From the NCBI GenBank assembly GCA_937885465.1, contig CAKZZM010000035.1, forward strand, positions 1 to 5,800: a DNA stretch of 5,800 nt, in the 5' to 3' direction. This document shows positions 3,101-5,800 of this stretch, one piece after another. Numbering within the stretch: the first letter of the stretch is position 1; each line of letters opens with the position of its first letter. This stretch comes from an uncultured Bacteroidales bacterium. Its GTDB lineage: Bacteria; Bacteroidota; Bacteroidia; Bacteroidales; Paludibacteraceae. Below the pieces are notes generated by a model. The model worked only from the letters and a program-made list of their open reading frames with translations, did not search any database and was not told the origin of the DNA. The position numbers and the translations under genes were made by a program.

Positions 3101-5800
3101 AAGTGCCGCTATTCCTCTCATCAGTGTCGCCCATATACGGGATGAACATAGTAGCACACGGGTCGAAGTCGCTGCGGAAGACGAACTGACCACCGTAGAA
3201 AGCATCCCAATTACCTGTCCCGCCTGCTCTATTGCCATAGTTGGCATTGTCGAAAGCTATATTCCAAGCCCAATTTTCATAGTTGTTGGTAACATAGGTA
3301 TCAGGTATATAATAATAGTAGATATCGGAAGTACCAATCTGCCGCATTGCATAGTACGACTTGCCGTTATTATGCGGCACATCCAACGATTCATTCCAAC
3401 CGGCATCGAAGGTTACGAAGACGCTATCCCACCCGAGGTTATTCTTGAAATAGACAGCGGGGTGATTGGAATAATTGGCAGTAATCGTTGTCGCTGCTGT
3501 CACATTGACGGTAGTGGAAGCTGATGCTGCATCACCGAAAGTGGCATTGTCGCCTGTCCAGCCGCTGAAAGAGTACCCTATCATCTCAGGTGCTTCGATA
3601 TCTGACGCGTGAATAGTAGGTGAGGCTACTGTATATGTTGCGGGCTTAACCGTCACATCACCGCATTTATAGACCACCGTAATATTATAATCTTGCTCAA
3701 ACTGCGCATACAACGTCTGCGCCGATGTGATAGCCACAACTGTTCCTTCTTCTACCTTTGTGCCGCCTGACGAAGAGGTGAACCAACCCTTGAAGTAAGC
3801 GTCTGCCTTCGTTGCAACAGGTAACTCACCATAGGTCTCTGCGTAGGTGACAGGCTTACTTGCAGTAGCGCAACTGCCACCGTTTGTTGCGGCATCGAAG
3901 GTAACGGTGTAGTTGTTCGGTGTGTATTGCGCATATACGCTGGCGTTGGCTCCGATGGCATCTAACACATGATCGCTAACACCCATGCCGGTTACCGTTG
4001 TGTTGCCGTCAGCGGTTGTGTACCACCCCTTGAACGTGTAACCTGTGGCGGGCGATTGCGTGAAGGTGACATTATCGCCGGCTGCTACATAGTCGCCGCT
4101 GGCCAACGTACCACCGGCAGAGGTGGCACTTGCGGTTACAGTCGTGCCGCCCGTGCCGTAGCCGAATGTTACGGTATAGGCGTCAGGATAAGTGATGGTA
4201 AGCGCATGAGTGGAGGTGTTATAACTGAAGGTGTAGTCACCATTAACATCAGCCGTCATATACAGGTTATCTTCTATTTCTGTGCTGAGTGAGGAGGCTG
4301 TGCGAGACGCACGGGTGAGGCTCACCTCATCTTTGCCGTACCACTCCGAGTTATATACCACCTTAAACTTATAGCCTGTCTGCGCGGTCAGTGTCATGGT
4401 CTTCGTCAGCACGCCGTCAGACTCTGACATCTCATTGTAGGTAAAGACCTCACTCTCGCCGCCGCCGTTAATCATCAACTGCGGCTCGGTGTATGGGCAG
4501 GTCATCGCACCCATACGGCTTGCCTGCACTTCGGTAGAATCATACCAGTAGCATCTATCTTCAAACGGGTTGTCGAAGTTCACTGACTCGTTTGTGCCGG
4601 TCATCCTAATCTTAAACTGGTTGTAGGCGTTCGACAAATCGTATTTGTACCATTTGTATGTTGTGCCTGTTATATCAGCCGTCATCGTCACCCCGGGCCA
4701 AGAGGCGTTCTCAAGAGTGGTATGGCCGCAAGCATCGCTCCATGTCCAAGCGTATAGTGATGGTGCCGGTTCTCCCACCTTCGTGCGCACCTTGATGGTG
4801 GTTGTTCCTGAGGCACGGGTGGTGACAGAAGCATTATTGTCGCTACTGCTCTTACCGGCGATGTTGGTAGCATAAGCGGTAACGGTATAGGCGGTGCCTG
4901 CTGTCAGTCCGCTTACATAACCATAGAAGTACCCGCCGTTGGAGCAAGAGCTGCTGGCAGGATAATCCACGCCATTGATAGTAAAGCCCACAGCCTTCAT
5001 GTCGCTTACGCTGCTGCCGTCACCACCGCAGTTGGTGATGATAGCTGAGAGGTACAGCTCGGTGGTGTTGATGGCATAGGTGGAGTCGGTGTTTGTAACC
5101 ATCACTACCGTAGGAGTCGTCACAGTTATCGGCTGAAGGTGATAGTAGGTCTCTTTGTCTTCCCCCACAAACGAGTTGATATAGTAATACTCCTCTTCAT
5201 GATAGAAGCCGCAGGTGGTGTCGTTGGCATTTCTGTTTGCTGCCGCTGCTCCTTCCGTATGGTGGTCATAGGTTTGCTTGGTGCCAGATCCTGCTCCATC
5301 GGTAAGCACGAACCCGGCGTTATACTTACTACTCAGCGTCACGGTATACCAGTTAGAGCTACCGCCAAGTAAGGAGCATGCGCTGCCCGGCCAAGTGGCA
5401 TTGTTTCCTGAGGCGCCCCACATATATAAACTCACTCCGCCCCAGCTCTGAACATCATGCACATAGATATCCCACTTGCGGTAGATGGTGATAGTCTTGG
5501 TGTAGGCAGTACCATTGATGGTCATGCGAACCGTATATACCTGACTTGCTGCATAGTTGCTTGCGCTGAAGCTTGGCGTGACATTTACGCCTGACGATGA
5601 GTGAGTGGTGGCGGTAACGCTGCTATATTCCTGCGTTGAGCCAATCTTGTTGGCAACCAATGTGTTGTCGCCTTTGAAGAACTCGTAGGTGATAGTCTTT
5701 GAGCCTGAGGGCAGGTCGGTGGTGCTTGCCGTCAGCGTGGTCGAACCGTCAGCATATACCGACTCCGCCGAAGCCGCTATCGTCAACGACGGCGGGAAAG
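120..5800 (-). CDS. Giant T9SS-exported multidomain surface protein, putative glucan-binding protein/adhesin (5'-partial)
   Basis: One uninterrupted frame of 1892 complete codons runs from the window edge to a TAG stop at 120-122. The first possible start, TTG at 5784-5786, is preceded in frame by codons for F-P-P-S with no stop, and it reads naturally as Leu inside an Ig-like strand (LTIAAS). The true start and signal peptide therefore lie outside the window. Numbering from that TTG, the product has an Ig-like region (1-105), two CBM26-like modules (106-175, 329-408) flanking an FN3-like domain (221-325), four E-set-like modules (435-534, 913-1030, 1138-1236, 1243-1357), three InlB-type repeats (537-773), a long C-terminal region (1370-1806) and a T9SS type A sorting domain (1820-1888). 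No glycosidase, protease or other catalytic signature is visible. Known family behaviour implies Sec export, T9SS translocation and surface attachment or release. Starch/alpha-glucan binding or adhesion is an inference. An upstream catalytic domain, making this the tail of an amylase- or pullulanase-like enzyme, cannot be excluded. Confidence 0.93.
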   Translation of the reverse strand, partial: FPPSLTIAASAESVYADGSTTLTASTTDLPSGSKTITYEFFKGDNTLVANKIGSTQEYSSVTATTHSSSGVNVTPSFSASNYAASQVYTVRMTINGTAYTKTITIYRKWDIYVHDVQSWGGVSLYMWGASGNNATWPGSACSLLGGSSNWYTVTLSSKYNAGFVLTDGAGSGTKQTYDHHTEGAAAANRNANDTTCGFYHEEEYYYINSFVGEDKETYYHLQPITVTTPTVVMVTNTDSTYAINTTELYLSAIITNCGGDGSSVSDMKAVGFTINGVDYPASSSCSNGGYFYGYVSGLTAGTAYTVTAYATNIAGKSSSDNNASVTTRASGTTTIKVRTKVGEPAPSLYAWTWSDACGHTTLENASWPGVTMTADITGTTYKWYKYDLSNAYNQFKIRMTGTNESVNFDNPFEDRCYWYDSTEVQASRMGAMTCPYTEPQLMINGGGESEVFTYNEMSESDGVLTKTMTLTAQTGYKFKVVYNSEWYGKDEVSLTRASRTASSLSTEIEDNLYMTADVNGDYTFSYNTSTHALTITYPDAYTVTFGYGTGGTTVTASATSAGGTLASGDYVAAGDNVTFTQSPATGYTFKGWYTTADGNTTVTGMGVSDHVLDAIGANASVYAQYTPNNYTVTFDAATNGGSCATASKPVTYAETYGELPVATKADAYFKGWFTSSSGGTKVEEGTVVAITSAQTLYAQFEQDYNITVVYKCGDVTVKPATYTVASPTIHASDIEAPEMIGYSFSGWTGDNATFGDAASASTTVNVTAATTITANYSNHPAVYFKNNLGWDSVFVTFDAGWNESLDVPHNNGKSYYAMRQIGTSDIYYYYIPDTYVTNNYENWAWNIAFDNANYGNRAGGTGNWDAFYGGQFVFRSDFDPCATMFIPYMGDTDERNSGTYYATGCWIAYNATASGYKVNVNTYKVGSGGSEVKNVSLTTLSPGSTEFTATMELNGNYTYGFTLVKQYQKNGSDCYYTNDGTIDSHTTTMPWMFWGVTEISGSTSRCGITTSSQGDYVFSVSFATGRPMVSVEYPVSVGDYRVMYLQRGATIHDKPSGVIKTTGNYYARNDTVSFYINKATGVTSSMKIQKCTAVADGVATWADVAGRTIDLTDISGTGIYNFVVSQTTSGEPTGALIGGYTGNFYVRTDAAEGGWANYKSFSDNAMTYSEYSKDNGGYSHYNMKFVTYGTNIKFVIANDYSPCLSDTLEGDDYTSQTLEADANIRFTWNNETNAVSRAYLSGSSVASDLFLVLKGNSSNKLYSAASGTGVISTNGTENWALFEDDQNWIYHVDVYSDLNTRIKLTGNYNGKIEYFKGLRESPDNKFDTDSTESLISGEGSTRFHMRIIYDFKTNRLTTAWMPSVDDTISSSMAVAADLLVLRHADSKNEPSLFRLSGDETAVTGIEHIVFALELHPDSIFDGSGNYRDGLRSQLFQVCLPYDVNLNDIYGLPGYGTKWVIQQYAGWMRALFGWGAEINSFWATVGLSWGGKLLANEGFVISHKLTKEDFIDASGAYSSLYIYFPSADKVGGYSINQPDDYGTSEYAELACHVAGREVIDSNWRLMGLPGFYSAKVSSASPETAGWGERTGVGIHYNDVTNHTTTNWIYEWCGTKNGYIVKNPKAYALNPTSAYLMQYAGDITWTAADYSFDGVTEVSRVPRRHPEAYIDRDGNPLYSNEYLLTMHSIGGRLEDQTYIVIDPNATVGYTFNEDLGKAFASAQPQLYTLSENFSLAANTLPDSVTSVRLCTSMPEAGEYTIRLATTGHLKNAVLEDLLLQTSTNLSTSKAGYTFEAEAGETTDRFVIRFAPQQTGTATETYNLSSEGLKITVLDGSIVVENDSEIKGNVCLYDAAGRMIYSAEYKSGVMLPSPSVAGVYIVKVGNVCERVVISK
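123..329 (-). other. T9SS type A C-terminal sorting domain
   Basis: Residues 1820-1888, the last 69 of the protein, have the layout of the Por/type IX sorting domain (TIGR04183-like): an opening strand LKITVLDGSIVVEND, a central VCLYDAAGRMIYS strand-turn-strand matching the usual 'v.vyd..Gr.v', then GVYIVKVGNVCERVVISK, where 'GvYiVkv' and a basic final residue are typical. In Bacteroidota this domain directs transfer across the outer membrane by PorU/PorV and is normally cleaved off with attachment to A-LPS or release. Two Cys (1844 and 1881) lie within it, which I do not regard as typical. The domain assignment is by recognition, not by a profile search. Confidence 0.87.
369..1679 (-). other. 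Long C-terminal region (about 437 residues) preceding the sorting domain, family not named
   Basis: Residues 1370-1806 carry no InlB, FN3 or CBM signature. Landmarks in order are FQVCLPYDVNLNDIYGLPGYG (1431-1451, split here only as a landmark), a Trp-rich segment with W1454, W1462, W1469, W1477 and W1484, LLANEGFVISHKLTKEDF (1488-1505), NWRLMGLPGFYSA (1557-1569), YALNPTSAYLMQYAGDITW (1621-1639), YTFNEDLGKAF (1703-1713), PQLYTLSENFSLAANTLP (1718-1735) and AGEYTIRL (1750-1757) leading to TDRFVIRFAP (1796-1805). I recall loosely similar 'W.L.G.P', 'a(Y/F)..Q..G.itW' and 'AGeYt..l...RF.l.F' signposts just before the sorting domain in other large Bacteroidales T9SS proteins, so it may be a shared stalk or presentation region. 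Its function is unknown to me. Confidence 0.5.
1716..2060 (-). repeat. E-set/CBM-like module, copy D
   Basis: Residues 1243-1357. The module opens with SDLFLVLKGNSSNKL, has a middle strand pair VDVYSDLNTRIKLTGNYNGK (1288-1307) and closes with MRIIYDFKTNRLTTAWMP (1341-1358). The closing strand-turn-strand (aromatic, hydrophobic, T.n.L....P) matches the ends of copies A, B and C in this protein, although sequence identity is low. It resembles beta-sandwich starch/glycogen-binding E-set modules in layout. That assignment is inference. Confidence 0.45.
2079..2375 (-). repeat. E-set/CBM-like module, copy C
   Basis: Residues 1138-1236. The opening strand is GNFYVRTDAAEGGWANYKS, followed by MKFVTYGTNIKFVIANDY (1179-1196) and the closing IRFTWNNETNAVSRAYLSG (1220-1238). 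The closing hairpin has the same 'aromatic-strand, N.tn.., hydrophobic strand' pattern as the ends of copies A and D. It directly follows the 1036-1137 beta domain and is separated from copy D by only about six residues, so C and D are effectively tandem. Confidence 0.45.
2697..3050 (-). repeat. E-set/CBM-like module, copy B
   Basis: Residues 913-1030. The order of elements is VNVNTYKVGSGG, FTATMELNGNYTYGFTLVKQ (943-962), YYTNDGTIDS (971-980), then the closing GDYVFSVSFATGRPMVSVEYP (1010-1030). The closing motif is close to the copy A closing motif GDYTFSYNTSTHALTITYP (residues 516-534), with G-D-Y-x-F-S and a terminal Y-P kept. Copy B is longer than copy A because of an insertion around 975-1005. 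C970 and C1002 bracket this insertion and could form a disulfide after export, which is inference. Confidence 0.55.
3051..3458 (-). other. Aromatic-rich beta domain of uncertain family, possibly carbohydrate-binding
   Basis: Residues 777-912 start with AVYFKNNLGWDSVFVTFDAG, which has the look of the first strands of starch-binding modules (y.kN...W..vyv). It continues through a very Tyr/Trp/Asn-rich stretch: IYYYYIPDTYV (822-832), NWAWNIAFDNANYGN (838-852) and FVFRSDFDPCATMFIPYMG (868-886). C877 and C901 are the only cysteines and could pair. The density of exposed-type aromatics beside Asn and Asp suggests glycan contact, but I cannot assign a CBM family. Confidence 0.45.
3468..4178 (-). repeat. 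Three InlB B-type (Listeria-Bacteroides) repeats in tandem
   Basis: Repeat 1 (residues 537-622, bases 3921-4178) contains YTVTFGYGTGG and GYTFKGWYTTADGNTTVTG, ending VYAQYT. Repeat 2 (625-697, bases 3696-3914) contains NYTVTFDAATNGG and AYFKGWFTSSSGGTKVEEG, ending LYAQFE. Repeat 3 (699-773, bases 3468-3692) contains YNITVVYKCGD and GYSFSGWTGDNATFGDAAS, ending ITANYS, and looks like the divergent subtype (PF18998-like) while 1 and 2 look like PF09479. The signature 'y.vtf ... Gy.F.GW ... lyA.y' is shown in all three. Such repeats are beta-grasp-like spacers in surface proteins and sometimes take part in adhesion. The copies are diverged at DNA level, so they are old duplications. Confidence 0.85.
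4185..4484 (-). repeat. E-set/CBM-like module, copy A
   Basis: Residues 435-534. The order is PQLMINGGGES, GVLTKTMTLTAQTGYKFKVV (458-477), NSEWYGKDEVSLTRA (479-493), LYMTADVNGDYTFSYN (508-523), then ALTITYP (528-534). This layout (a 'PQL' opening, a strand with 'y.FKvv....W.g', a 'ltadv.GdYtF.yn..t.aLtvtYP' ending) is one I associate with modules in Bacteroidales T9SS and starch-related proteins that resemble CBM48/SusE-F type E-set folds. It is the clearest of the four copies and abuts InlB-type repeat 1. Binding to alpha-glucans is an inference from fold resemblance. Confidence 0.55.
4563..4802 (-). other. CBM26-like starch-binding module 2
   Basis: Residues 329-408. The module begins TTIKVRTKVGEPAPSLYAWT, has the hallmark NASWPGVTM (360-368), the strand YKWYKYDLSNAYNQFKIRM (377-395) and ends with TNESVNFDNPF (398-408). 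In CBM26 and related CBM25 modules the pattern is 'aromatic-rich strand with Y.W, then WPG..M, then W....lp....f.i.f.d', and the two Trp/Tyr positions stack on alpha-glucan sugars. It shares N-A-(S/T)-W-P-G with module 1, which lies 223 residues upstream. Family assignment is by motif; starch as ligand is the family expectation, not shown. Confidence 0.6.
4812..5126 (-). other. Fibronectin type III-like domain
   Basis: Residues 221-325 open with TVTTPTVVMVTNTDSTYAINTTELYLSAIITNCGG, strands of the kind found at the start of FN3 domains in Bacteroidota surface proteins, and close with VSGLTAGTAYTVTAYATNIAG (291-311), the classical 'gL.pgt.Y.v.a.A.n..G' F-strand tyrosine-corner motif. C253 and C281 are the only two cysteines and may form a disulfide. 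The domain acts as a spacer between the two CBM26-like modules. Confidence 0.75.
5262..5471 (-). other. CBM26-like starch-binding module 1
   Basis: Residues 106-175. The module starts DIYVHDVQSWGGVSLYMWG, followed by NNATWPGSACSL (128-139), NWYTVTLSSKYNAGFVLTDG (145-164) and SGTKQTYD (167-174). The 'yv....W..v..Y.Wg....twPG' opening and 'f.l.dg.g..kqT.d' ending fit CBM26-type starch-binding modules closely, more so than module 2. The Tyr121/Trp123 and Trp132 positions would be the sugar-stacking aromatics by family analogy. It is followed by a Tyr-rich, Asn/Ala-rich linker (176-220). Ligand is inferred. Confidence 0.65.
5472..5800 (-). other. Ig-like N-terminal region of the visible protein (cut by window edge)
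   Basis: The first visible residues, F-P-P-S followed by residues 1-105, read as a bacterial Ig-like beta sandwich: LTIAASAESVYADGSTTLTA resembles the 'sv.Ls.s.t.v..G.svtLtA' A/B strands, then ITYEFFKGDNTLVAN (32-46) and AASQVYTVRMTINGTAYTKT (79-98). The preceding P-P-S looks like an interdomain linker, which implies further domains upstream of the window. No signal peptide or lipoprotein box is visible here. Confidence 0.55.

Noticed and set aside
3468..4178. Recently expanded DNA tandem repeat
   Set aside because: The three InlB-type units are similar only at protein level. The nucleotide copies are well diverged, so there is no sign of recent slippage or phase-variable repeats.
3969..4292. 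107-codon plus-strand frame over the InlB repeat region
   Set aside because: It is antisense to well-defined InlB and E-set-like repeats, with low-complexity Gly/Arg/Cys-rich translation typical of a shadow frame.
5139..5372. 77-codon plus-strand frame with a hydrophobic start, possible small membrane protein
   Set aside because: The hydrophobicity comes from the reverse complement of the CBM26-like module and its Tyr/Glu-rich linker. There is no supporting promoter or ribosome binding site.

Overview
The window is almost entirely one very long, leftward (minus-strand) coding region. It runs from the right edge (base 5800, still open) to a TAG stop at 120-122. Bases 1-119 are a short intergenic stretch. 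The product is a repetitive, beta-rich, aromatic-, Thr-, Ser- and Gly-rich extracellular protein ending in a type IX secretion system (T9SS) type A sorting domain. That ending, the combination of starch-binding-like and InlB-type (Listeria-Bacteroides) repeats, the roughly balanced base composition and a TAnnTTTG-type promoter box all point to a member of the Bacteroidota, most likely Bacteroidales (Prevotella / Paraprevotella / Muribaculaceae type, gut or oral). The genus cannot be fixed from this sequence.

Layout of the protein, numbered from the TTG codon at 5784-5786 as residue 1 (the frame continues upstream, so this is not the true start): 1-105 Ig-like; 106-175 CBM26-like module 1; about 176-220 linker; 221-325 fibronectin type III-like; 329-408 CBM26-like module 2; 435-534 E-set-like module copy A; 537-773 three InlB-type repeats; 777-912 aromatic-rich beta domain; 913-1030 E-set-like copy B; 1036-1137 beta domain; 1138-1236 copy C; 1243-1357 copy D; 1370-1806 a long C-terminal region without a family name I can give; 1820-1888 T9SS sorting domain. 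No catalytic domain is visible in the 1892 residues inside the window. If there is an enzyme (for example a GH13 amylase) it must lie upstream, beyond base 5800.

The intergenic part holds a 43-base perfect palindrome starting 4 bases after the stop codon, without a T-tract on either side. Further left is a candidate Bacteroidota-type promoter reading leftward out of the window, suggesting that another gene in the same direction begins just beyond base 1. The simplest reading is a secreted or cell-surface glycan-binding protein or adhesin, exported through the outer membrane by T9SS and possibly binding starch-like glucans, closed by a hairpin and followed by an independently transcribed neighbour.

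I see no CRISPR array, tRNA, rRNA or insertion sequence, and no undescribed multi-gene system. The most noteworthy items are the four-copy module, the non-catalytic two-CBM architecture, the Trp-periodic segment in the C-terminal region and the post-stop palindrome.
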